64,000 nt of DNA, taken from positions 13,870,322-13,934,321 of the forward strand of contig OZ007581.1 of assembly GCA_963931925.1 (NCBI GenBank), in the 5' to 3' direction. Shown piece by piece: positions 21,371 to 33,209 of the stretch (positions within the stretch are counted from its first letter, which is position 1; every line of letters begins with the position of its first letter). The position numbers and the translations under genes were made by a program. The notes under the pieces were generated by a model. That model was not told where the DNA came from. It did no database searches and saw nothing but the letters and a program-made list of their open reading frames with translations. This DNA comes from Onchidella celtica. Taxonomy: Eukaryota > Mollusca > Gastropoda > Systellommatophora > Onchidiidae.

Positions 21371-24300
21371 AGGTTTCGTCTTGTTTCTGTATCCTTTGCC
21401 TTGCTGATGTCTCTCCCAGTCCTCTTGCCTCATCTTTCTCTTCTCTTCTTCTCTCTATCAAAGAAACAAACAAGTCAATGTGTCAAGACCCCATGAAATC
21501 AATCACTTACAGTATTTTGGTGATATTGATATACTGATATCAAAGGAAAGACCACATGATATTGGTCACTCACAGTATTTTGGTGATATTGATATCTAAT
21601 ATATTGGTATCAAAGGAAAGACCCCACGAAATCAGTAGCTTGTAGTATTTTGGTGATATTGAAATATTGGTATCGAAGGAGAAACACAACAAAATCAATT
21701 GGTTGTACTATTTTGGTGATCTTGATATATTGGTATGGAAGGAAAGACCCCACGAAATCAGTTGGTTGTAGTATTTTGGTGATACTGAGAGATATTGGTG
21801 TCAAAAGAAATGCCCTTGACATTCGTACAAAAATTCATGAATTTCCACACTCCAGTACAATCATCCCTACTGAGAACTATCTCTCCGCCATGGGCACCTG
21901 TATTCTGCGACCCCCCGCACATGGCCACTCCTAAAGTCGCATCCTTTGTATGGGAGGAATTCCTTACGAGATCCGCACTTTGGTTTCCCTACTAATTTAC
22001 TTCTGGGCACAAGTTTGGTTTTTCAGACTTATATCCAATTATCACTTCATATTCACAATAACATTTGTACCACACTTGCCAAGAAAAACAGTATAATCCC
22101 AGAAAAACGTCTGAAGCGAGACAAAATCCGCAAAACAGGTACCATTTTGAAACTTGCTGGGGAGAGGTCACGGTAACAGAATTTACCAAAAGCGCGACTA
22201 GCGAAGGTTTGCTGAAACAAAACTTGATATGGTGTTCAGGAATTTAAACTCACAACACGGAATGGTCAGATGGACCTGGGGGCGTGAGGGTCTAGACAGT
22301 TTGTATCAATGGGCGGTAGTCAGATTGACTAATCAGGCGAAAAGGGGCTGGGGTAGCCATTGGCGATCGACGCACACTCATGATTGTAGGCCCTGTATTA
22401 GCTCTGATCATGCAATCTCTCAGCTGCTGAAATCGGATTGTTTTGCTACTAAGCCGATTCATAATTTTTAAAAACTATGCAAATTAACAAGGTCGGTAAC
22501 TTTCCCTAATTTAGGTCAAGGGTGCAGTGTGTGAGTATTAGTAAATGACTACCGTCAAGCTGTTAACTCACCTGTGTGGCGAAATGGTTAAGACATGTGA
22601 TTTTGGAGCGAAAGGATGTGGGTGCGGATCCGAGCATTGTCATGATATGATTTATTTATAATGTTGTATGATGATGTATTATTGAATGCAATGTGATGTA
22701 TGTTGTTTGTAAGTAGACCTACGTAAGATGTCAAAAAAAAAAAAAGAAAATGCCCTTTCTTTCTTTTGTCCCATACAAATACCGAGCCCATCGCAACAGT
22801 GCGGATCTCGTACGGAATTCCTTCCCCTTTGTATATGGCCCACAGTTTTGAATATTTCATTATTGTAAGCAAATCTGGCCATGAGATGCATTAGGAAGTC
22901 CTCTCAGTCTCAGCGCCAAACCAGGACTCACCTCTTTCTGTTTCTGAGCATATTCTTTAGCTTGCTCATCCAGCTGTGCTTGCATCTTCCTTCTGGCTCT
23001 TTCCATGGCCTCTACTTTATCCTGGATAGCACCAGCATCTGAAGGAGTGGGGAAAAGGAAGAGGAAAAACCAATACATTAATTTCCAGCTTTCACTTTGG
23101 GAAGGGGTTCCATATGTCCCGATCACCTAGTCAAGATGATGCCCCCACATAACCAGAATGATTGAGGCAGAGACGGACAGGATGGGGGAAGGATATATAT
23201 GCGACAGGGCCAGACGAACCCGACAAATATGGAACTAGCTGGCCACTGGGACCATCAGTAGGAAAACCCTCAAATGGATCTTGGAGCTGGGAGAGGGAGC
23301 ATTTATGGGGATGCCTGGTGTGCTAGGATTCTGGTTCTGAGTTTCCATCACAAAGCCATGCGTTAACTATGAAAACATCCATGTACAGGACAAACTCCCT
23401 CTCCCCTGTGCACAAAGCAGGGTGGTCAGGACATATGGAACTCTTTCCCCCTAAACCTATCATCAAATGTCCCAAATCCTTAATCCTGTCCATGAAACTA
23501 CCCCTCAACCCAACATAATTGGGAAGGTCTTCCGCCCGTCCGCGCCAGTCAAGAAAACACAACTACCCCAGCCCCTTTTCACCTGATTAGTCAATCTGAC
23601 CACCGCCCATTGATACAAACTGACCAGACCCTCACGCCCCCAGGTCCATCTGACCATTCCATGTGTTGTGAGTTTAAATTGATAACAGTGACAATGTGTA
23701 ACCGTGGGCTTGACTTAATAGCGGTAAAAATTATGGCGCGGACAGGCGGAAGACCTCCCCATAATTGGGTATGCTAATCCTCCTTGAAACATTTATCCTT
23801 CAGTCCATATAACCCATCCCCTTTCAAGTGTTTAGGTCATGAGACAAAGACAGGCCTAAAATGTGAAGGAATACCATCTTCTTCTTCTTCTTCTCATGGA
23901 GTTCATTCGTCTATTTACTCAGACGATTCCTCAGCTGCACCATGTGCGACTCGACGCCACTGCTCTGAGGCTAAAACAGCATATATATTAAGACCATTTA
24001 AAATATATCGTTGTGTAAATTCTTTTGTTATATACATATCTCTGGTTAAAAATATCTCTTGGCACCAAGATTGTGCACAAAAATAGACCCGCACTTTAAA
24101 TACAATGGTAGCTGCAACGGATAATTATGTTCTTCAATTCATTGCCAAAAGCCGTTGCAGACGATAGTTTTTGGACTTCTGCCGGGAGGTTGTTCCACAT
24201 CCTGATGACACTAGGGTAAAAAGAGTAAAGATCCGCAAAACAGGTACCATGTGAGTTACACATCTTTAATTGGGTACATGTTTCATGTGTTAGTCTTCAA

Positions 24301-26401
24301 GTTCCACATTTACATTATAGAAATATTCATCTCGAGGACACCATGCTCATGGGCGCTCCTAAAATTGCATTCTTGTATTGTCCCTATTGTATTCAAATGG
24401 AACTCCTCCCCTATACTGAAAATGACTTACACAAGTTCAAACACAATCTGACAATGTGAAGATACACAAAAGTGTACCAGTCTTTTCTGGATAAGCCTTG
24501 GGGTTTAATGATCACACAGTGGCAGTTGTGTGTGTTTAACACTTACACACAGGTCAAGGCACAGTGTGTGAACACTAGAGTGTGTACATCAAGATGATCT
24601 GATTACTTTTCACACATTCTCACACAATTCAGCTCTTCAGATTTTTTTTCTCTCTCTTTCACCTCTCTCTGTCTCTCTCATGCACTCACAAACATTATAC
24701 ATGAAGACTTTTGCCTTTCCTCTTTCCCAACAGATACAAAAGTGATCCCCATTATTATTTGTGCTCATGATTAAAAGTTTGGGTATTTCCACTTTCCTTG
24801 AAAACTGAGATATCCTCATGAGAGTGCACATGGCCTTCACATCTTTTGATGACATAGTTTTAATTCCCCACAAGGTAAAATATTTATAACATAAAGTAAA
24901 CTGATTTTTTCCCCTTCTCCTCCTTATTTAAATCAAAGAAATATTTCCAAACTGAGTTTTCTCCAAAATAGCAATTAAAGTGGATTTAAACCATGCATTT
25001 ATTTATTGGGCACATTTTCAATCAATTTTTTTTTACATTATGGCTACTTTGACTTGTTTTCAAACATAAGGATACACAGGGACCAAAAATGCTATCATAA
25101 CTCTTGTACAAGTCTTCAATAGCAGCTTGAATAGATAGATTTATGATTGCTTTTCTTTGAATTAGTCCACCTGTTTGATTGTAAATAATTAGGGACTAAC
25201 AAACCGTTTTGCATGAGAGCATGTTTTGGGAGGAGGAGTACCAAATGAGTTACAGAACTTCAGCCGGGCACATAATTCATGTTCTGAGTATTAATCGCCG
25301 AGCCCCACATGTACTGTAAAAATATCCATCTAGAAGACTAATTTGCCGTGGGGGGGGGGGGGGTGGCACTGTGCCCTGTGACCCCCCGCTCATGGACGCT
25401 CCTAAAGTCGCATTTTTGTAGTATCCCTATAATGTAAATCAAATTTACATGGAACTCCTCCGAAGTTTTTTTGGTTTTTTTTTTAATCTGGCAATGCTAA
25501 TCTGTGCAAAGAACATTTTGCATGTCAGCCTACATGACAACATGCCCTACCCATTTTCTTGTAGCTGCTTTCTTCCCTCTGCTGTGCTAGCTGTGACAGA
25601 CGAGGCCGAAGTTTGTTGTACAAATATATGATGACTACTACACAAAGCAGGATCACCCATCCATACTGCTGGAAAAGTTCAATAACTGAAATATCAAATA
25701 CAGAACGGTTCAATCGGTGACAATTCATTGGTGACAAATTGGACAAAGCTATTATTATTGCATATCTACAAGTTTTATTTCCTTCACCACACCACCTCAA
25801 AATCCCACTTGTTATCCTTGACAAATATATTTTAAACTGAAGTCACCTAGTCTTAAGATCAAATGAAAGAAAAAAAATCAGATGAGTGGGCAGCAGATAT
25901 TAACTGATAAATGGGTATAAATGATGTGAGACAACAAATCCTTCATTTAGTGCAAGAGAGGCACAATACAAACATTGTGCATATGCACCCGTTAATTTAA
26001 AACAAAAACCACAATCATGCAAAGGACAAGAGTTCACTGATAGAAAGGACAATAAGATACAGTTGTGAGGAGTCAGTTGCAAAAACCATGTAAACATTTG
26101 GGGTTTCACCAGTAATTGGATTTATCCCAGCTTTTGCCACTTCTTAATGTATGTTCGAATACAGTATCACCTATGATGATTAAAATCCCCGACCCTGGCC
26201 ACTAGACTCTGGTCATGATGTGGTCCTCCACTGCACAGTAAAACAATCAAAATAACTATTTAGAACTGCAAATGATCTACGATAGAGATTCAGAATTGAC
26301 AGAACGTAGATTTTGATCTTGATTGGATTTACTTTACCTGTTGTAAATGCTGTTTGAATTATTTCTGGATCCTGGTTTCGGGGTTCTTCTTCGCCTTCCA
26401 T
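21371..26401 (-). CDS. SELENOS: Selenoprotein S (VIMP), exons 1-4; Sec-containing C-terminus not found
   Basis: Four minus-strand exons join in phase: 26401-26338, 25685-25551, 23038-22932 and 21454-21371 (64, 135, 107 and 84 nt; 130 codons). The start is MEGEEEPRNQ. Exon 2 encodes a short lumenal helix (IELFQQYGW) and one membrane segment (VILLCVVVIIYLYN). Exon 3 encodes a charged coiled coil (AMERARRKMQAQLDEQAKEY). Exon 4 encodes EEEKRKMRQEDWERHQQGKG, the equivalent of the vertebrate [22 protein letters not shown] block. Vertebrate SELENOS is a single-pass ER protein that recruits p97/VCP and Derlins in ERAD. It has about 189 residues and ends in a Gly-rich tail with Sec one residue before the C-terminus. 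That tail exon, its UGA and the SECIS hairpin must lie below 21371 and I could not locate them. An ATG at 26458 lies upstream in frame, but the inner start gives an N-terminus of usual length. Confidence 0.88.
21480..21815. repeat. ~60-bp tandem repeat in SELENOS intron 3
   Basis: Five to six degenerate units carry the core GTATTTTGGTGATATTGATA followed by TTGGTATCAAAGGAAAGACC. It starts just upstream of exon 4 on the minus strand. Confidence 0.85.
22241..22356 (+). repeat. Left arm of a ~115-bp inverted repeat around SELENOS exon 3
   Basis: AATTTAAACTCACAACACGG...AAAAGGGGCTGGGGTAG is repeated in reverse complement at 23563-23680 with only a handful of differences. Exon 3 (22932-23038) lies between the arms. 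The pair may be the ends of a non-autonomous transposon of about 1.44 kb, but the exon between them argues against a simple insertion. Confidence 0.9.
22565..22640 (+). repeat. tRNA-like sequence, possible SINE head or tRNA fossil
   Basis: GTGTGGCGAAATGGTTAAGA resembles a tRNA 5' arm and A box. GGTGCGGATCCGAGC, about 40 bases later, resembles an imperfect B box. No proper acceptor stem closes it, so a working tRNA is unlikely. Confidence 0.35.
23563..23680 (-). repeat. Right arm of the inverted repeat around SELENOS exon 3
   Basis: This is the reverse complement of 22241-22356. Differences include CACATGG for CACGG and TCTGGTCA for TCTAGACA. Confidence 0.9.
24243..24410 (+). mobile_element. 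GGAGGAGT-family MITE, degenerate copy
   Basis: The left part reads GGTACCATGTGAGTTACACA and the right end is AAATGGAACTCCTCC. It shares the interior GGCGCTCCTAAAATTGCATT with the copy at 25232-25461. Confidence 0.5.
25232..25461 (+). mobile_element. GGAGGAGT-family MITE in SELENOS intron 2
   Basis: The left end is GGAGGAGTACCAAATGAGTT and the reverse complement of the right end is GGAGGAGTTCCATGTAAATT, giving ends that match over about 12 bp. The interior has GACGCTCCTAAAGTCGCATT. Relatives lie at 24243-24410, in part at 21150-21205 (reverse), 21880-21975 and 28370-28510. Confidence 0.6.
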
Positions 26402-27434
26402 TTTCAATTCAGTAACTGTTATTTCACTGCCTCCGAATCTCGTAATTTTACTCCTCAAAATCCTAACATGTCAATATTGATCACTCGACTGTCACTTTCG
26501 ATATTCTGCACGTCACCCAAACATTGACCACATTCGATCTTTTTACAAGTGAGAGCTCTAAACATTCATTTTATTAAACTTTTGTCAGCGAGAATGTATC
26601 GGGTGTCCTTATAAAAATGCCCAGGAATGAAACTCGGGGAAACTGGAAGAAGACGAAAGTATAAATTATTTAATTTTTTTTAAAGGAAACAGAGAGAAAG
26701 AGAAAGAGAATGAGAGAGAGAGAGAGAGATACAAAGACTCACACAGAATATCATAAAACAGAACATTCAGAAGTGAAATAAAAAATCGGTAAAAAGACAA
26801 AGTTGTACGTAGCAAAGCCTCGGGTAAGAAATAATATCCAAACGGTACATTCAGATGTGTACCCTTATCTATTGCAAACAGTATTTTCAGTTTGTGCTTC
26901 ATCTGCCGCAATGAATGGGTTTTGCTGCTCATTAAACCTAAAACGCGACGCGTTGTGGGGGGAAAAACAGACTGCTCGTGTATTTCATGTTACAAGCATT
27001 TTAAATTGTCAACCTCCATGCTAATTGTACGGGGGGGGGGGGTTAGATGAAACAAAGCAACGTGTAGCCACCCTAACAAGAGAATGGGCATTGAAGTGAG
27101 GGGATGTGAAGATTTACAAACAGTTTGTTTCGTTTTGAAATCTAGGCTAGCCTACGTTGGTAATAAATATTTTCTGCCTATCTCCGTGCCTTTCTTCCTG
27201 TCCGTTATGATAATAAATTACAGTGGAATTTTAATTGATATCAACTAACATCATGCAAAAAAAATCAAAACTCTTTGAATTTTTATGAGGTCAGGGTGGT
27301 TTTCGGTGTACTCTGTCTGGACTAGAGGTGTAACAGCGAAAGACGCGGATTTTTTAGTCCGTGAGGGAAAACAAATTCGTTCGGTTGACAACGGCTGTCC
27401 TACTGATAGCTGTGTTGGTAAACAAACGTTGAAG
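26402..27434. promoter_or_regulatory. Shared upstream region of two divergent genes
   Basis: About 1.03 kb separates the start codons of SELENOS (-) and the coiled-coil membrane gene (+), so both promoters should lie here. No TATA box stands out. A GA tract lies at 26692-26728, a dispersed repeat at 26775-26885 (also at 54165-54270 and 55085-55190), and a G run at 27031-27042. Confidence 0.5.
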
Positions 27435-30400
27435 ATGGCGACCGAGGTTGCACTTTCAATCAGGGGCAGGGCCTTCAGTCAGGCAGTTTTCTTACACGAG
27501 AAAGAATGGCTTCTTCCTTTGTTAGAGTTCAGAGATCTACTGAGAAATCGTCAGGTCGACCTTCCAAACGATTACAAGTTCTTGACGTCCAACGGGAATG
27601 TGGTACCACCACCTTTAGAAGAGACCCTGGTTTTGAACGAAGTTGTAAATAAACAATCGATGCCTGGATCAGGGTCAGATAAAGTAGGCGAAGACGGGAT
27701 CTCGGAGGAAGAAAAACCTCCACCGTTTAGTGAGCAAACATCTCTTACTAGTGTTCCAGTCATCAATATTTTACCCTCAGAATTATGTAACCGGGCTAGA
27801 TCTAGATCTAATTCAGAAAGTGCCTCAGACCAGACGGAGGTGAACCAGACTCAAGGTTCATCAGGAGTTGATCAGGCTGGAAGAACCTGTCATGGCTGTC
27901 CTGTTGTGATGATGAAAGAAGCATTCCCCATGTTGCAGGAATTCCTCAAACCTGAAAAGCTTCTGAAAGTACTTTTCATTCTCTTTGCGACCTTGGCTTG
28001 TTCAGTGGCCGTACTGGCTTGTACTTTTCTCATGGTAGGTTTTTTGGGAGATTTATGGCACTTGGCAGGATTAAATCATGGTTCTGCACCTCAAAACAGT
28101 TGTTTTAGGGAAGGTTTTTCCCCCCGTCCGCACCACTTACCAAAAAGTTAACCTAATTAATATGATGAAGACCTCCCCTAACCCGCGCTTTCGTTCTTTG
28201 AACTTTCTTCTGTCTTTGTCCCATACAAATACTAAACCCAACCTTTTGATAAGCCCACTCTAAAGTCCCCTCTTTAGTGTGTTTTCTTGCCTGGCGTGGG
28301 CGGATGGAGGAGCTCCCTGTTTTAGAAAGACTTTAAAACAGAACTAGATCTAACTCGCTGAGAGGAGAGGGGGAGGGATGTGCAACCCCCATGCATGGCT
28401 CCTAAATTTGCGGCTCTGTGGAATCAGGATACCGCCACAATTTGAAATGTTTTATTACTGCAAGGAAATCTAGCCGTGGTATGCATTTGGAACTCTAGTA
28501 CTCCCATAGTTTTTTTCATTGTTATTGTTGTTGTTTTCATGACTCTATAGATCGATGCAAACCTCAGCCATAGAGGAAGTTTAACTATGTATTTCATATG
28601 TGGTTGAACTGTGTGTTTCATCCATTGATGCTCCTCCCTCTCAGCCCTTCTCTCATGCATACTTCAAAAATACCACCACCCAACCCCAAACACATGGGAA
28701 TGCCGGTAGGCTAGTCCAGAGTAAGCCTAGAGGCCTCTAACTGAGATGCTGACTCAATTTCATCGGTTGGATAATCGGTTGACATGATTGAGCCAGTGGG
28801 ATATATGCATGTTTTAACTAGCAGTTATTTTAACCCTCACTCTGCGCAGGGCGGCAAATGTCGGTATTGACTCACAAGCGCTCACGCCGCACGGGCGGCA
28901 AAAGTCGGCAAGGTCAAGCTGACCGCGCCACGCGCAAGCCGTATTTCACGTGTCGGGTCACTGACCTTTTTGAAACGTAACCACCATGTTATTGTTCACT
29001 GTATCTCTTCTAAATCAAACGCATTGTGACATGGACATGTTAACCAGTGAACCACTGGTCGGAATCACAAAGACTAAGCTTTCAAAGGCTCTCCCCACAC
29101 TTTCAAAAGATGTAACATCGACATGCAAACTGTTGCTCAACAAATTTGCAATATTATCTCATTTTCTCACAAGCTCACCACCATCTGGAGTTGTCTGTAA
29201 TCTAAGAACCAATCAGAAACAAGCTCTGAAATAATCTTTGCCCCAAATGCCCACACTGGTTTATTAGTATGTGTCAATCAGGATGAAACCATTTGTGTAG
29301 GGCTTGGGAGGGCGTGGCTAGTTATCATGCTTCGTTTTCACAAAAACTACAGCTGTCAGTTTGGAATCATAAGTCAGATCATTGGTTAGAGACTGGCAGA
29401 CTAAGATTTTGCTGGTTAATTCATTATCAAGCGTGATAAGACATAGCAGCGAATGTTTTTATACCGTTCAATAAAAACCGAACCACGTGGACAGCGTATG
29501 TGGCCACCGTATAGCCACCGTATAGTGGCACAGGTCAGTGACCCCAGATAATAATATTCTCCGTGAGTAAGATCACTGACCGGGCAGCGGGCTTTACGGG
29601 TAGCGCGCAGGGTGAGCGTTAAGCAAAGACATTTCATTGGATACCTCATAAATACTCATATGGCGTCTTATCAATAATATTATAGTCTATGGTTTTATGC
29701 GCTACAAGTCAATATTAGAGACTATAGTACACTGACCATTGCACAGTCAGTTACTTTGAATGTTATGACCCCTGACATTGGGTCGGCGATGGATGTGTTG
29801 ATCTTTTTTTTAATCCTCCGACAACATCAACTCAAGCATAGTTGATTGTAGTTCCTAGGCTGAACTTTTTCCACACTAAAATAAGTTAAAAATTCATTCA
29901 GAATGTAAATTAATTCAGAATTCTCCTCTTCTCCGATGTGGCAGGTCAAGGGAGCTGTTGGTGGACTGAGCAGTCATCCTCTACTCATGGACATGTTCAG
30001 ATCCCCAGCTGATGTCAATGCCCTGATGGAGCTGAAGGTCAAACTCTCGGAGCTGGAGATGACCACAAAATTTGAGATTAAGGATCTGAAACAAAAGCTT
30101 GCAGAGCTGGAAGATTTGTACCTGAGAGATCTAGGTTAGTCAATCAGTCAGATTTGTAGATATTTAGCACTCCCAGATTTGAACCCTCTGAAAAATTATT
30201 TTTTGGACGGGAAGAATTTTATATGATAATACAGTAGACAACGGCTAAACTGAAATTGGCGGGACCACGGGTTTGTTTTCGGTTTAGATGGAGTTACGGT
30301 TTAGCAATAGACGGCTTGAAAAATGCCAGTTTCAAGAGAGGCAGCCCAAATCACTATCATAGAGGACAAATAATGTAAGGGCACAGGCTAAACAGACTCA

Positions 30401-31879
30401 ACACATCCTCGCTTGCTCCGTGTTTTTGTCTGAGAATGAGGGTGGATGATTGCTCAGGCCTAGGCACACTCAAAGCATGGATATGCAGGTGAATGTGGAC
30501 TAACTCTCAGAACAGGGAGACATGCGTGTGGGCGGACTGTACAGAACCGCCGTCCCGCCGATCTCGTTACCGTTACCGTACACTATGCCATGAAATGCGC
30601 TGTCCGCGATAACTAGTATTGTCCCTTTGATGTCACACATTTTACATGAAAGGTCAGTTGCGATGCGCCAAACGTTACGGCTGCTGCCGTCTGATTTTGG
30701 ACCCATGAGTTTATGGGCCTCCCGCCCTCTCCCCCTATCTCTGTAGTGCTGCCGCTTCCATGTAGGTCTAACTACCGGGCAGAACGAAGCATGCTCTGCT
30801 CTCATTTTTTGAAGGGGGGGAGGGTGTAGTAGGGTGATACAGTGACTTGACTCGATGTATGGCAAATCACAGTGGACTGGCCACTGAATCCAGCAATTTT
30901 CTTTTCGGTTTAACCATAGGGTTATTTCGGTTTAGCACTAGTTTGTTAACAAAGATAAAGAGGAAAAAAATCGGGGATTCTTATTTTCTTTCGGTTTAGT
31001 GCTAGTTTCGGTTTAGCCGTTCTCCACTGTAGTAACAATGAAGATCATTTATCTAGCGTCCAGTCCAAAAATTGCTTTAACCTTTACAGAAAATCTTGTT
31101 CTCTCCATCTGCAACTCTCCCGCTCTCTCTCTATCTCTCTCTTACTCTCTCTCTCATGCACAGTTTATTGCATACACTCTTATGCTAGACAGACATACAC
31201 ACACATCATACCAGAGAGGAAAAAGCAAATGTGGCCACCAAAAGTTGAAATAAGGTCGCGATGTATTAAATCAGGAGGCTATAACTAAGTATAAGTCTGT
31301 AATGTGTATTACATTTTGTCAGCACTGAGTGTATGCAGTTGTAACACATATAATGGATTATATTAAAATGTAATTTTTCCGATAGTTCTTTACAATTTGC
31401 AAGGTCTTTGACATGATAAGACCCATGATTATTTATTTGATGTGACCAAACATTCAACAGAAGTTGCATGATCTGTAGCACAAACAGATAGCAGACAGTT
31501 AGACAAACAGATAAAGCAAACAGTACATGATGAGCGATGAAAATAATACAAAGCACATAAATATAGCAACATCACGACATTGTTAATCGGGTGATGCTGG
31601 TTTTCTTTCATCAATGAAATGTCTTTTCTGCATCATGTCATCATCACAGAGTCACAGAGACGTGATTTGGCCCTAGCCAAAGCCAAACAGACAGAAACGG
31701 AAAACTCTGTAGCCAGAGACATACAAGATTTGACTGCCAAATTGGACAATATGGCTCCAGTGATTTCTGGCTTGAACGGAAATGGTCAGGAGACGAAAGA
31801 AAAACAGAGAGATGGAGAGGGGAAGGAGAAAAGAAAACATAAGCAAGGAGATAAAAGAAAAATCAGACCAAATATCTAG
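27435..31879 (+). CDS. Membrane-anchored coiled-coil protein, three exons, unrecognised family
   Basis: Exons 27435-28034, 29945-30134 and 31650-31879 join in phase (600, 190 and 230 nt) to give 339 residues. The start (AAGATGG context) is chosen because MATEVALSIRG begins a conserved-looking segment; the frame is open further upstream. Residues 1-70 (VALSIRGRAF...LLEFRDLLRN...YKFLTSNGNVV...EETLVLNEV) read like a beta-grasp, ubiquitin-like fold; this is inference from pattern only. Residues about 75-160 are low-complexity and acidic/Ser-rich. Residues about 177-200 form one membrane segment (VLFILFATLACSVAVLACTF) just before the first splice. Exons 2 and 3 encode a heptad-rich coiled coil (MELKVKLSELEMTTKFEIKD, DLKQKLAELEDLYL) and a Lys-rich tail ending KRKIRPNI. 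It lies head-to-head with SELENOS. Intron 2 carries a pogo-like MITE. Confidence 0.75.
28370..28510 (+). repeat. Related piece of the GGAGGAGT repeat family
   Basis: CATGCATGGCTCCTAAATTTGC and TTTGGAACTCTAGTACTCCC resemble the interior and right end of the copies at 24243-24410 and 25232-25461. It lies in intron 1 of the coiled-coil gene. Confidence 0.35.
28511..29944. other. Remainder of intron 1 of the coiled-coil gene
   Basis: A GC-rich patch at 28850-28965 contains two related segments (GGGCGGCAAATGTCGG and GGGCGGCAAAAGTCGG). An open frame of 82 codons at 28986-29234 has no recognised domain. Pyrimidine-rich DNA precedes the acceptor at 29943-29944. Confidence 0.35.
30232..31029. mobile_element. 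Tc1/mariner- or pogo-like MITE with TA target duplication
   Basis: The left end is CAGTAGACAACGGCTAAACT and the reverse complement of the right end is CAGTGGAGAACGGCTAAACC; each is flanked by TA. Subterminal copies of TTCGGTTTAG recur near both ends (for example 30278, 30903, 30925, 30989 and 31006), like arrays of transposase-binding sites. The 798-bp interior encodes no transposase that I recognise. Confidence 0.75.
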
Positions 31880-32219
31880 AAGGATTGAAAGCGGAAGTGA
31901 GAGACTTTTCTCCATGGCTTAGGTTGTTACAGTTCAAATCCATACTTTAGGTTCACATGTTCTGTCAGTTTTTTGCCGTTCTGAAATTTATTCCCATTCA
32001 CAGTTGAAAAGAAACTTGTTAGCAGTCTCGGGCTCAAACTGCCCGACTCTGAAATTTTACAATTTTGTTTATGTGGTGGAAACAGTTTGTCCCTTCAAAA
32101 TGACAAGGTTCTATCTCCACTTTTTGGCTGAACTGAGTTACACACTATGCACTACTTCTACGGGCCTTCTCCATTGTGTGTGAAAGTATCTGATGGATTA
32201 GGTGTGTAATTTGTAAGTA

Positions 32220-33042
32220 CAGTAGTCTCCGTCTCAGAACCCGGTCAACGGAAGACAGAAAAAGCGGGTTCTTAGGCGGACCAGGCACTTAGGCGGATGC
32301 CAAATGATGCTACCCATGACCACCTGTGTCCATGGCTTTATCCCCCTTGATTGCTTGGACCTGGGTCGTGACCTCATAATGAAAATAATGCTTTGGACAT
32401 TTTTTTTCTTTAATCCTTTTTTTTTTTTTGCGAATGGTCAAAGTTACGATTTATGGCTAGCAGAATGCTCTTTTCTCACAGTGATGTGTAACGAATGGAA
32501 TGATTCAGGCTGAACAATCAAGTTGTGAATCACAGATTCCGATTTTAGACAACATGAGGCCCAGTGATACCCTGTGTAATAACCACAATCAGCCACAAGT
32601 ATATGTGCCGTGCAAACCAAGCACGTGGTCAATTACGCATAAAATTCTGCCCCTCGAGTCAGACAACAATAAATGTTAGGTGATGACTATGCTAATTTAG
32701 TCTAGGAGTGGCCTGCTTGCACACGAAAGACGTAACTGTGCTCCATCCTTTGTATGGTTCGCCTCCCCCTACCTTCCCTCCACCCGTTCTCTTTCACTGT
32801 ACCGTGTGGCTTTGTTCTATCCCGTCTACTTGAAAGAGAATTTTGCGCTTAATATTATGAATATTTTACATAAAAGTGTGCTCGTCTCTCGGTCAAATAC
32901 CGGGTTCTTAGGCGGATTTTTCGTTTCAGAGCAGGTTCTTACGCATGTAAATGACAGTGAAAAAATTCGGTTTCACGGCAACAGCGGGTTCTAAGGCGGA
33001 TCGGGTTCTAAAAGGCGGAGAGTTCTTAGACGGAGACTACTG
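32220..33042. mobile_element. Second pogo-like MITE with TA target duplication
   Basis: The left end is CAGTAGTCTCCGTCTCAGAA and the reverse complement of the right end is CAGTAGTCTCCGTCTAAGAA, flanked by TA on both sides. The words GGGTTCTTAGGCGGA and GGTTCTAAGGCGGA recur near both ends (about 32266, 32903, 32986 and 33003). CAGTAGTC termini resemble Tigger/pogo elements. It has no coding capacity over 823 bp. Confidence 0.8.
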
Positions 33043-33209
33043 TACTACTAAAAAGAAAAAAAATTGCATCTCTAAAAGCTATGAGTACCTGAAACTTCCA
33101 TCATCAATTTCTCAAAAGTTGATGGAAGGGAGTTAGATCCTTGTCATTCTAACGGGACGAGTTGGTGACCTCCACTGTTCATCATATGTAGGCCTGCAAA
33201 TATCTCACC

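Noticed and set aside
22565-22640. Functional tRNA gene
   Set aside because: The A- and B-box-like words are imperfect and no acceptor stem pairs.
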